Source: Pseudoscleropodium purum (lineage: Eukaryota; Streptophyta; Bryopsida; Hypnales; Brachytheciaceae). From it: 64,000 nt of DNA. Below the pieces are notes generated by a model, which was given only the letters and a program-made list of their open reading frames with translations, was not told the DNA's origin and did not search any database. Of the stretch, positions 37,571 to 48,679 are shown piece after piece (the stretch's first letter is position 1; each line of letters begins with the position of its first letter). Both the position numbers and the translations under genes were made by a program. The stretch is from positions 21,886,001 through 21,950,000 of the forward strand of contig OZ017803.1 in assembly GCA_963969395.1 (NCBI GenBank). Direction: 5' to 3'.

Positions 37571-37679
37571 TTAGGGGTTAAACAACACAAAATAGGGGGC
37601 AATTTTGACATTTACCTTCTAGTGGGGCAATAGAGGGGTTAATCTTCCTTGGTGCCCTATTTTGTGCTACTTAACCCCT
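37571..37679. repeat. Inverted repeat with R1 wording
   Basis: TTAGGGGTTAAACAACACAA at 37571 is mirrored by GTGCTACTTAACCCCTAA at about 37662-37679. The arms are about 28 bp and the spacer is about 50 bp. Confidence 0.65.
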
Positions 37680-37689
37680 AAGTACCCAA

Positions 37690-38440
37690 GCAACTATATA
37701 TATGGTCGATTAAAAATTTTAGACTCATCTTGGTATGGTAGTTAAGTTTGTTTGACTATTCAAAAAAAAAAATAGGGTAGTTTTGAGGGTTAACTATTGA
37801 GAACTTTCATTTTTCACTAAAAAAGACAATACATATTCGATTGTTGAAAGGTCTCCAAAGTCATATATGTTCATTAGTAGAAGAAAAAAACTTGTTAATT
37901 TTACTTCATTTTCCAACTTTGAGCAATTTCACTTGATTTGAGATCTAAGAACTTGTACTTATCCATTTGCTTTGAAAATGGTCCCAATAGAAAGTGTAAA
38001 GTGTTTTCATGACCCTAAACTATTGAAAATTTAAAAAATCAAGTGTTGATTTGGAGTTATTTGTGATTTACATTTATAAAAGAAAATTGCATCTCAACAA
38101 TTGCAAGGTGGATTATGTAATGAGTCTAATAGCTTTTTTTACGAAATTAAGATTTTTGAAAATATATTTTAGTGTACTAAGACAATTTGTAGTTGTTCAT
38201 GTCACCTCTAATCCAAAAAAACTTCTATATGCAAATTTTTGAAACATTGTGGGGAAGGACAACATACTAAAAATAGAAAATATACATTTCTCTTGTTATA
38301 ATCTCACAACTCTTATGGAATTTTGTATACCAAATTGGTGGGTGTACAAATAAGCAAGCTCTTTAAACATTCATACAATTAGATTTTGAAAAAAAGCAAT
38401 TTGCTTCATTGAAGAGAACTATAAGCCCATGATCTCTTTT
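37690..38440. other. AT-rich DNA, no gene seen
   Basis: Only short unrecognisable frames, such as 38051-38242 plus. Confidence 0.5.
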
Positions 38441-38449
38441 TTTAGTCAA

Positions 38450-40250
38450 AACACACTTGAAAAGGCTTGGACATTTAGGGATTAAATTTAGTATTTCAAC
38501 ACATGCCTTGTCTACTTCGGAATCTTTGATTGCAAATATGAATTCAAAATTTGAAAATTTTATGATATGTGGCAAATAAAAAATTTCAGGGTTACAAGGG
38601 TAAAATGCGGGGCAATAGAGGGATCAATCTTCCTTGGCCCTAGCTCATCCCCTTGAAATCATTCCAAGGGTGCAAGTAAACAAAAGACCTCCTATTTTGG
38701 ACCTAGAAAATTTATACTCTTCACCTCCCCTAGCTAACTTGGGGCCTCTGATTGCAAATATGATTTCAAAATTTGCAAATTTTATCATCTGTAGGAAAGA
38801 AAAATTTCAGCGTTCTCCCAAGGAGATGAGTGAGGGGTCCAATTCACCTCGGCTGTTGACACTTTGCTTTAGGGCTATATCAGTAACTTACCACCAGAGT
38901 CTAAGGTAGAAGGCTCTTGAGTCACCCGTCTAAGGAGAAATATAGCTTTGTTGGAAAATCTGTCCATCAAATTTTTTTACATATTTTTAGTAGAAAAAGA
39001 AATGAAAAACAAGTGAGTGGCAATTTTAATTGAAACTTTCAGAGTTGGAATGAATTAAATATGATTTTTCAAAGTAAACAATACATAGGTCTCTATTTAT
39101 ATTCATAGACTGGAGAAGTAATGAATTCTAAAATGAGTTTGAATAAAGCAACTCAATTGAAAAGTTGATAAATACAAAACCAAAGATGTTCATTAAGGTC
39201 CTTAATGTGTACAATGCATAATTATCAAAAATTTAGATCATGTTTTCATTCAAGTTTGTGACATCAAAAATTGAATTTGAACCATGCACCTATACATGAA
39301 AGTATATTTTACCTTAATTGAAATAAAAACACAATGATTAGTAAGAATAAAACATTAACCTAACCTCCATCACTTGCACCTAATCCTAAAAGCACTCACA
39401 TGTAATGGCACTCTTTGACCTCAAAAAACTTTAATTCATTTATGAACCTATATGCACTATTTCTACCATTGTTCTAGGGGCGATTGAAAATGCCTAGTCA
39501 ATTTATAAGCCTCCTCTTATAGTGGACTGTAGGAATGCAAGGCCGGAGTAAACTAACGGCTAGGGAGGATTGACCCCTCTATTGCCACACTAGAGGGTTA
39601 ATGTCAAAAATTGCCCCTATTTTGTGCGACTAAAATTTTGTATTTTATCATGTATCCCAGTTAATTTGGGGCTTGTGATTGCAATTATGAATTTAGAATT
39701 TGCAAATTTTATCATATGTCGCAAATAAAAAATTTCAGGATTTTCTACAAGGGTAAAATATGGGGTAATAGAGGGGTCAATCTTCCCTAGCCTAAATTGA
39801 CCCCCTCACTCAACCCCTCAAAAAAAGCTGAAATTTTATATTTTCCACATATGATCAAATTTGCAATTTTGAATTCATATTTGCAACAAGTGGCCCCTTT
39901 CTAACGTAAAGGGGTGTATGAAATAAATTAATCAAGCACAAAATAGGGGGCTTTTTTTATTTGCACCCCTTGAATGATTTGGAAGAGCTGAGTGAGTGGG
40001 CTAGTTTACCCCAACCCCCTCGCTCATCTTCGAGGGGAAATCTCGAATTTGTTTATTTGCCATTCAAAATAAAATTTGCAAATTTTGAATTCAGATTTGT
40101 AATTAGAGGTCCAAAATTAGCTAGGAATGAAGTAGAGGATATTAAATTAATTAGGCACAAAATAGTGTGTCTTTTTTTTATATGCACTCCTAGAATGATT
40201 TTGGAGGGACAAGTAAGGGGGTCAGTTCAACACCTTTGAACCGCACAAGA
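38450..40250. repeat. Cluster of R1 repeat copies in both orientations
   Basis: At least four R1 copies occur, at about 38450-38650 and 38690-38960 in one sense, 39580-39790 in the same sense, and 39830-40250 in reverse. The shared strings are CAAATTTTATCATATGT, AAAAATTTCAGG and GGGGCAATAGAGGGGTCAAT. The frames at 38634-38909 and 39961-40239 come from this wording and are not genes. Confidence 0.6.
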
Positions 40251-40608
40251 GGAAGATAACCAAAGAAATGACATGTAAAATTTAATTAATCCCAATAGGA
40301 CTGAGGCACATTTTGGGGCAAATATTGTAAATAACTACCAATTTTCAAGCACTAAGAAAATTCAAATTCAAATTCAAATTCAAATATTCAACCATATAAA
40401 TTTGTATTAGAATACTATAGAAATGTATAGAAAAAAATTCAAAAAATTTGACCAAATAGATTGAAATATTAAAACATTTGAAGTTAGAAAAAAAAAAAAT
40501 CCAATCTCACTTGACAAAATGGTAGACTTTAATTCCTCCTAAAGTGAGATTTTTTTTATTTGTTCTTATATAATGTAAGTTATATATTTGTAAAATTTTC
40601 AAATCATA
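40251..40608. other. AT-rich spacer with an (AATTC A)n-type tract
   Basis: It contains four to five TTCAAA hexamer repeats at about 40359-40386. Otherwise no features. Confidence 0.5.
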
Positions 40609-41612
40609 CTCCCTCTGTCCCACTAAAAACCTCCAAATAAACAATAGTTTCTATCCCATTAAGAACCTTTGTTTATTGATTTCGATGATTTAGGAAACAT
40701 TGCCCTTAAAAAAGGACCACAAGTTTGGATTTGCCAACACATTTACCACTAAATTTCTAATTGGTAAAGATTCTTGTCCTTACTTGAAGAAGTTTTTGTG
40801 GATTATTGGGTGCCACTTTGGCTTGACGTTGATTGTTCGTAAAATTAGGCTTGTATATGGGTGGGATCTTGCTACTTGTAATACCTGAGATTCAACTAAG
40901 GATATAGACCCATAAGAATTATATCAACAAAGGAATGACCAAACAATGCAAGAGGTATTGGCCCCCTCCAACCAAACCGACCAACTACAACCTAGCAATT
41001 GAGATGAACAATATAAACAACATCTGGTCATAGACCAAAGGCAAAGAAAAAAAATGATTGACTGCCATAGAGCATGTCCTGCAATAGAATGACTGAATCA
41101 AAAGCTAGTGAAGCAAACAAGTCCAAGATCACCTGAGCCAACAATGTCGATAAACTCGAACAATGGTCGTGACGTGCACATTTTTGGTACTAGATGGTAC
41201 AATGATGTGAATTTAGGTCCTAGTCCTAAACTATGTTCTCCATACTCCCGATCTCTGAAAAAACAAGGTCAATCCCAAAATCAAGAATTATTGATCCACT
41301 TCAATACATAGAGCTAATTCATGAGTTTTAATGGATTCATGAATTGGCCACAAATTTCTATAATTCCATTATTGCCACTAAGTGCTAAATTGTCAATAAT
41401 GAAGAGTCAGCAACATTTACAATTTCTGTTCAAATATGATAAAAACGGCCTAGATTTTAGGTGAGTAAACAGTAGTGCTTTAGTTGTAAATTTTGTAGAG
41501 ATCTAAAGGATGTGGTACTACTTCATTGCATGCATTTCTAACTTAAAGAATTAAAATACATTTAATCCCTCATGGAAAAGCAATTCAGAGGTTTTTAGTG
41601 GGATAGAGAGAA
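40609..41612. mobile_element. Non-autonomous Stowaway/mariner-type element with TA target duplication
   Basis: The left end CTCCCTCTGTCCCACTAAAA (25-bp arm 40609-40633) and the reverse complement of the right end 41588-41612 agree at 22 of 25 positions. TA dinucleotides flank both ends (40607-40608 and 41613-41614). The CTCCCTCYGTCCCA start is the known Tc1/mariner and Stowaway terminus of plants. The 1004-bp interior has no transposase frame; the longest ORF (40700-40888) is unrecognised. This is therefore a deletion derivative or long MITE. Confidence 0.85.
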
Positions 41613-42437
41613 TAGGAGTTTTACTCATGTTGCCCAAGAGTTGCTTGAAAAGTTTGCTACAACATAACTTCTGATCCAAATACCCAATAAAAAAAAATTA
41701 AATTCCTACTATGGAGAGGCATGTTCTCACCTTGTGTAAAATTTGTGAAAATTTGATCCAAATTGATTTTATAGCAACCTACCCAAGATTTCTTGTGTTT
41801 TATGAACAATTACTTGGTCTTTTATTGGATAACAATAAATGGTAGACAATAATGTAGAAGCAACCTACAATGTGCATTTCTTTAGCTCCAAGTAAGTTAG
41901 AAACACTTGATTTTCAATGGTCAAATAACCACAAATTTTGAATAGAAATGCACCCTGAAGTGATATTGTACTCTTTCGAAGCTTTAGTTTTGGTGATGAC
42001 CTTTGGCCAAGATTGGTTTAGCCCATTCATGATATATATTTTTTTATTGATGAATATAAGGTGCACTAATTGTGAAGAATCACTAGGACATGACTTGACT
42101 ATGGAATCATGAGGCCAAACAATTAAATAATGAATGACATAGCTATGGAATATGATGCCATATGACTAAAGCGATGAAATGAAGCTAGATGAGTGCAACC
42201 ATAACTATTGCTTCATGTAATTTCATCTTTGAAACATAAAACTGAAAAATTTCACTCATAAATAGTGATGAAATGGACAATCATAGAGTGGAGGATTTTG
42301 AAGTCATGGGCTTCGTCTTTCAAAGATTAGTGTCTTCTAACTTCTATACATCTCAAAGAATCTATAGAAGTTGATTCATTTCTTTTTGTTGGTTCAAGAT
42401 TGAAACATTTAAATTCTTGATGGAAAGTAAATACCAA
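41613..42437. other. Intergenic DNA, no gene seen
   Basis: AT-rich, with no frame or repeat recognised. Confidence 0.45.
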
Positions 42438-44083
42438 CACTACTAGGATTTGAGTGTTTTATGACTGCAATAATATGACTAAGGATGACTAGCGATTGTT
42501 GGCAGTCATATTTTTGGATTTCACAATGTTTAAAAAAACATGACTACAAATATGATTGCCAATTATATTTTGCCTTTGTGCTTCATAGGTATATAGTATA
42601 CATGCATGGAGAACAGCAAAACACTTCTTAGGGAATTGTAGGGAACATATTACGGAAACACTAGTCATATTTGTCAATCATATTTTTGCATATATGACTA
42701 CATGTAGTTATATTCTATAGTCACATTTTTGTAGGTTCACATTTTTTTTGAATTTTTTTTCAGCAGCCTCCTAAAAATTTGGGCAACCTAAAAAAAATGT
42801 AAATAAATTATTGTTTAAAATTGTAAAATCCTAGCCATTGTTTTTTGGGGATCTTGAAATCCTAGCCATCATTTTGTAGGGTTTTGAAACCCTAGCGGAC
42901 ACTTCATTTGCTTCATCTTCTTTGTTATTTTGTTGTTTTTTAACTTTTGTTTTTTCTTCCTTCTTTTATTTTATAAAGTTTTAATTGTTGTGTTGTGTTT
43001 TAGTTGTTGTTTAGTTGCTGCTTTTTAACTCTTGTTTCTTCTTCCTTCTCTTGTTTTATGAAGTTCTAATTGTTGTGTTGTTGTGTTTTAGTTGTTGTTT
43101 CTTACTTGTTACTAATATATTATTGCTTCTTACATCTTAGTTGTTGTTAGTTTGTTGTTGTTTCATACTTGTTGCTAAGTAATTTGTTGTTGTTTCTTGG
43201 TTTTTTATTTTTAAATGTTGTTGGTTTGTTGTTGCTTCTTAGTTGTTAGTTTGTTGCTTCAAAATTGTTGCTAGTTTGTTATTGTTTTTTAGTTGTTGTC
43301 TTTTAATTATTGCTTCAAAATTGTTACTTCAAGGTTGTTGTTTTAAGATTGTTGCCTCAAGTTGGATCTTAACTCTTGTTTAATTGTTGTTTTTTAGACA
43401 TTATTTTCTATTGTTTGTTATTTCATACCTCTCATTATCTTTTATTGCATTTTAATTTGTCTTATTCTTGCTTCTTATTGGTTTTTAGTTTTAGTTTTTC
43501 TTGCCTCTTGTTATACCTTAGCTTTTACTTCTTACTATCTTTTAGTATTAACTTCAACAAATAAATGATTCACTACAATTATATGCTACATCAACCAAAA
43601 TGACTCACTAAAGTCATATCCCATATTACTTAAAATATGACTCACTAAAGTCATATCCCATATTACTTAAAATATGACTCACTAAAGTCATATCCCATAT
43701 TACTTAAAATATGACTCACTACAGTCATATTTCAATTTACTTAAAGTATGACTCATTGCAGTCATATTCCACATGAGCCAAAATATGATTGCGATGAATC
43801 ATATTCCATGTAGGATTTTTTTATTTTGCTTGGGCAACTCATGAAAAAGTCAAGCCTCCAAAGATAGTCAATATATACACTATGTTGGCAAAATACGTTT
43901 AAAAATGGTTTATTATACTCCCAAATCCATATGATTGCAAATATGATTCACTAGTCATATGATTGAAAGTGAATGACTCAACACGAGTCATCTATAGTGA
44001 TTTTTGCTTGAGCCACATTTCTTGATTTTGTGACTCATTGCAGTCATATTTTGCAATCATAAAACAATCATTTTCTTGTAGTG
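42438..44083. mobile_element. Non-autonomous CACTA transposon, 1646 bp
   Basis: Both ends begin CACTAC (CACTACTAGGATTTGA on the left, CACTACAAGAAAATGA on the right when reverse complemented). They stay alignable for about 43 bp through TGTTTTATGA and TGCAA..AATATGACT. Direct CAA trinucleotides flank the element (42435-42437 and 44084-44086), the 3-bp duplication expected for CACTA/En-Spm elements. Subterminal zones are packed with AGTCATA/TATGACT motifs, including the 37-bp tandem repeat at about 43598-43790. The interior (about 42900-43560) is a T-rich, GTTGTT-rich tract with no transposase frame. Confidence 0.9.
43598..43790. repeat. 37-bp tandem repeat inside the CACTA subterminal region
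   Basis: Units of the form ATATGACTCACTAAAGTCAT followed by ATCCCATATTACTTAAA repeat about five times, the last copies diverged. Each unit contains an inverted TATGACT..AGTCATA pair. Confidence 0.85.
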
Positions 44084-44298
44084 CAAGCATGCAATGCAAA
44101 CTAAAATAATTTGAAAATATTAGCAGAATAACTAATTGATGCATTCTCAAAAAATAAGATACAGTTAAATGCAAAATGTGGAAAAGTAGATGAATATAAT
44201 CTTTGGTCAATCACATTGATTGTATGCTACATTCAAAGATGCTTGTATAATACAAACTCTGTGGCTAACATGACCTATTAGATGCAACTTCTTATATA

Positions 44299-44575
44299 GT
44301 AACTACACCTAATTTTTACCACTTTCTAATATCAACCACTCCAAATTCTTGCCTAAAACATATTTTTACTATTAATGAGTCTATGATTAAATTTAGAAAT
44401 ACCTATTTTTGACACTCTAAATTTTTTTAGTTCATTCAAATACTATTCAAAAAACACATTATAAAAAAACCTAGAAACCCCTCATAACTACCAACAAGAC
44501 CCTACATAAAGATTATTAATACAACATTAGGAACCATGCTAAATTGCATATTTGTGTGATATTAGGTGTAGTTAC
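44299..44575. repeat. Possible MITE with 15-bp perfect inverted ends
   Basis: GTAACTACACCTAAT (44299-44313) and its exact reverse complement (44561-44575) bound 277 bp of AT-rich DNA. No target-site duplication was recognised, so the assignment is tentative. Confidence 0.5.
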
Positions 44576-44822
44576 CTTAAAAAAATAGCAAGATTTAAAT
44601 GTGAATCTATTAAAATTAGCTTGTGATAAAATACTAATAATGAATCACAACTTACTAATGTCTTGTAGGATAACTACACAACACAAAATTAGACAAGGCA
44701 ACCATTGATGGGGTAATTTAATCCATGTACATATCAAATGATCACCAAAGGTTTCAAGATATACAATGATCATCAAGGATTTCAAAAATTTGCACCACAA
44801 TTAATTGGCATTGCCAAACTAA

Positions 44823-47800
44823 TCACCAATAATCTTTACACGAACACAAGCCATCACAAAAGTGATGAAAGCGGTTGGCGTCTCTCACCACAATCTCTCT
44901 TCTAGAGACTTTCGAGATCAATTTAGTTGCAGTGTGACAATCTGAACACACTCGAAGATTCTTGTAAACACGAACAGGTTTAGTACTTGGGGTGTGAATA
45001 AGTCCATATGCAATAGCCAACTTCTCACTGTGAGAGCAAAGTGAAAACTCCTTATCCTTCTCATCAACATCATGCAACACAAGTCGGGTATCTGGAAGGT
45101 AGCCTTCTGCCTTGATTTTCTCCGTCAATCTGCTCAGCTCCGCATATATCTCCTTGGATTCTGGGTGAGATGTATCCCCTACAACAAAGGCATGAATCTT
45201 CTTGTCCACTTCAATCCAGCTACGCCCCGGTTCCTTGCGTATGCCCCTCTCCAGCATCGCAGCGCGCACCGATGATACCTTCTCCCACTTCTCAGCTGCA
45301 GCATAGATGTTGCAGAGAACCACGTACGTTGAGGGATCCCTGGGTACCAACTTCAAACGCTCTTTAGCCGCAAGTTCACCCAACTCTACATTACCATAAG
45401 ATCTACAAGCACCCAGCAAGGCTCCCCAAATTGCTTCATCTGATTCAACTGGCATATTATCAATCAACACCTTCGCTTCTTCCAGGTGCCCAGCCCGCCC
45501 AAGAATATCCACCATGCAGGTCCAATGGACCACATTGGCATCGATGCCATAATCCTGCGACATAGCCAGGAAGAGTCGACGCCCTTCATCAACAAGCCCC
45601 GCATGACTACAGGCCGATAACAATGCCACAAATGAGTACCCATCAGGCTTCACACCGGCCGTCATCATATTCCTGAAGACTTCTAGAGCTTCAAACCCAC
45701 ATCCATGTTGCGCAAGTCCACCAATCATCACGTTCCAAGTTACCACATCCCGTTCCTCCATTTTGTCAAAAGAAAGTCGCGCATCATCGATACTGCCACA
45801 CTTTGCATACATGTGGACCAGCGGGTTGCCCACACGCACATCCAACTCAAATCCAGCTTCACGGGCATGGCGATGAACCTCTCTGACCCACTCCAAAGCC
45901 CCAGCGCTTGCACATGCATTCAGGATATTTGCATAAGTGAATGCGTCTGGTTTGAGACCTTCCTGTTTCATTTTGAGAAGAAGCCGATATGCTTCAGACC
46001 CACGGCCATGTTGCGCAAGTCCGCCAATCATCACGTTCCAAGTTATCACGTCCCGTGCCTGCATTCCGTCGAAAACTAGTTGAGCATCATCGATACTGCC
46101 ACACTTTGCATACATGTGGACAAGCGCGGTGCCCACACGCACATCCAACTCAAATCCCGCTTCACGGGCATGGCCATGAACCTCCCTCACCCACTCCAAA
46201 GCCCCTGCGCTTGCACATGCATTCAGCACGCTAACATAAGTGATCGGAGTTGGTTTGAAGCCTTCCCGTTTCATTCGGAGAAAAAGTTCAAATGCTTCAG
46301 ACCCTAGTCCATGTTGCGCAAGTCCACCGATCATCGCGTTCCAAGTAATCAAGTTCCGTTCCTCCATTTTGTCGAACGCCAGTCGCGCATCATCGATACT
46401 ACCACACTTCGCATACATGTGGACCAGCGCGTTGCCCACACGCACATCTGACTCAAATCCCGCTTCATGGGCATGCCTGTGAACCTCCGTCACCCACTCC
46501 AAAGCCCCCGCGCTAGAACATGCATTCAGGATGCTCAGATAAGTGATTGCGTTTGGTTTGAAGCCTTCCCGTCTCATTTGGAGAAGAAGTCGATATGCTT
46601 CCTCACCACAACCACTTTCGGCATAGGCTCCAATCATCACATTCCACGTAATCACATTACGACTCGCCAACTTATCAAAGGTGTTCCTTGCCTCCTTTAT
46701 GTTCCCACACTTTGAATACATTGTAAGCAGAGAAGTCCCCACACGGGCATCTGATTCAAACCCACCCTCTCGGATATACGCATGAACTTCCTCACCACAT
46801 TTTAAAGCCGATGGGCTTGCACAGGCCTTCAGGATGCTCACGTAAGTAACTGCATTAGGTTGCATACCTTCCTTTCGCATTTGATTGACAACTTCCATGG
46901 CATCTTTCACACAACTGTGCTGAGCATAACCTCCAATCATGACGTTCCAGCTAATAACATCCTTCTTCACAAGTTCGTCAAACACTCTGCATGCATCCTC
47001 CAGTCTCCCACATCTGATGTATCCACTCAATAGGTTGTTTGCCACATATATATTCTGCTGCATGCCACTCTCAATCGTGCACTTATGAACCTGCCTTACT
47101 GCCGCAAGGTCTTCCTGCTTCAAGCACCGCTTCAGAATTCCAACATAGGTGTACGAGTCTACTGCAATGCCCTGTTTTAGTCGGTTCTTCAAAAGAGCAA
47201 TGGCTTCACTCGTGGTATTTGCGCTTTGCATACGCGTACTCCCACCACTAACTTGAACAGCTTGCTTTGACGCTTTTGCACTAGCGGGTAACCTGTCCCG
47301 TCCATACACTCTCCATGAGAAAATACGTCGTACTGCGTACTATGAAAAGTCTTGCTCAGTCAATTTAAATTACTCGGATGCATCTATGTAGTTTTTATAC
47401 CTCTTACGGGCACAATACTTCACGCTACACCTAACAAAACAAATTACAAATAATGGGTTTGACATCCACCTTCAATGTGTAAGTGTCATCTATAACAAGA
47501 CAATTGCACCAATTTCTTGTCACAAAGGGAGACAACTCATGCTCATGCCAATACCTATTTGGTTGCACAATCTCTTGAGAATCATTGGTATGATAACCAC
47601 CACTAGAAGGTAGTTCGCTTAAAGTCTTCAATTTGTGCATCGCCTGGACCCATGGTGGGGTTGACCAGCCATCTATCCAAAGTGCTTTCATTGTCACCTT
47701 GTGTTTATAGTCAGGTGATTTGGGATTCATCTATACGCACAACAACCCGCTAATCACTATGGAAAAACAATCAAGGAACATATGTCCATAAGTATTGGAG

Positions 47801-48679
47801 TGATCTAATTAACCTTCAACTCAATTCAAACCCACTCCGACCATAATATGCTTCTTGTTTACCAAAGCACCCATGACCTTGTACAAGCAATAAATAAACT
47901 TCTCAATGTCTTTTCACAAATTTCTAACATCAACTAATTGGTAGCCTTAGATATATTCCTAGTGATACCTTACAAAATCTGTTGTCCCACCACTGCAAAG
48001 GATCCGCAAAGTACTCCTGCCAATCTTGTTCAATTGTCTGTACTTTGCCTGATTCACCACTTACATACTTCAGAGTTCAGACATGTCATTCAAGTTCTTT
48101 CTGAGAGACAAAAAGCACCCGCTTCTGTACATGAGAAGGTCACCTTAGACATACCTGAAGCATCGGGTTTTCTCCAAACTGATGACGATGAACACCTAAT
48201 TGATCCGCTGCTCCTTCCTCCATGGGAAGCTGAGACAAATAATAAACATGGGTATATATGCCACGGAGATTTGAAGAGCGTTATCACACAGGCATCCTGG
48301 TCACACAAATCCCCGATAGTGAATCAAAAAACACGTTCAATCGGTAGCAGTTTGAGCATAAGATACTCATCGGTACTAATGTTTAATGTTCACGTCCAAC
48401 CAACTAAGTTCACGTCCTGTCAGTCAGGGGGAAGCATACCACTGTATTGATCAAATATACTGCTGTCGAGGAACCTAAATGAATGGAACACATGTGTTGC
48501 TAACATGTCCACGACGGTAGTTCAATTCAGACAAATCACAAGTCATCCAACTATTTCCGTGGAACAGGTGTATGGCCATAAGTCAACACTCACTCACTCA
48601 CCTGTGCACCAGTTCCGAGCAGCACATAGCTTCTCGTTTGTTGCCTGTGATGCAATAAAAGGTGCATTAATGCAGACAT
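44823..48679 (-). CDS. DYW-type PLS pentatricopeptide repeat protein, organellar RNA-editing or processing factor
   Basis: The large exon (47339-44823) encodes about 838 residues. The 828-codon open frame within it begins at a GTG (47309) with no in-frame ATG before the TAG at 47342-47340; the first internal ATG is at 47231. A short first exon at 48679-48602 (ATG, 26 codons, ending CACAG|GTGAGT) joins in phase 0 to the acceptor TTTTCATAG|TAC at 47340, giving 864 residues. The new N-terminus has Arg and His but no acidic residue, as expected for a mitochondrial or plastid transit peptide. Five P-L-S-like modules of about 101 residues follow, then E/E+ (PGRSWIEV) and a complete DYW domain (about 772-864) with HSE (796), CSDC (824), HH, CSC and the final DYW. 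Family knowledge implies sequence-specific organelle RNA binding with C-to-U deamination. The first exon is inferred; the large exon is certain. If it is wrong, use 44823-47231. Confidence 0.8.
45780..46700 (-). repeat. 303-bp in-gene tandem repeats of the PPR gene
   Basis: The string GCATCATCGATACT (plus strand) recurs at 45781, 46084 and 46387, exactly 303 bp (101 codons) apart, with long near-identical surroundings. The three modules encode the repeated motif ALVHMYAKCGSIDDA or close variants. Confidence 0.9.
47340..48601 (-). other. Proposed intron of the PPR gene, with an internal unassigned ORF
   Basis: Borders are CAG|GTGAGT and CATAG|TAC. The intron holds a 99-codon minus-strand ATG frame (47730-47431) containing ALWIDGWSTPPWVQAMHK and NWCNCLVIDDTYTLK. 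It is unrecognised and may be a captured transposon fragment or an alternative exon. The 47938-48450 plus frame is considered accidental. Confidence 0.5.

Noticed and set aside
43561..43805. CRISPR-like array (37-bp repeats)
   Set aside because: The units are contiguous without spacers, diverge progressively and lie inside a CACTA element.
45072..47251. Many plus-strand ORFs opposite the PPR exon
   Set aside because: They are shadows of the repeated PPR coding sequence and repeat with the same 303-bp period.
47307..47309. GTG as translation start of the PPR protein
   Set aside because: It is only the first non-AUG codon after a stop. A spliced upstream ATG exon or the internal ATG at 47231 is more plausible for a plant nuclear gene.
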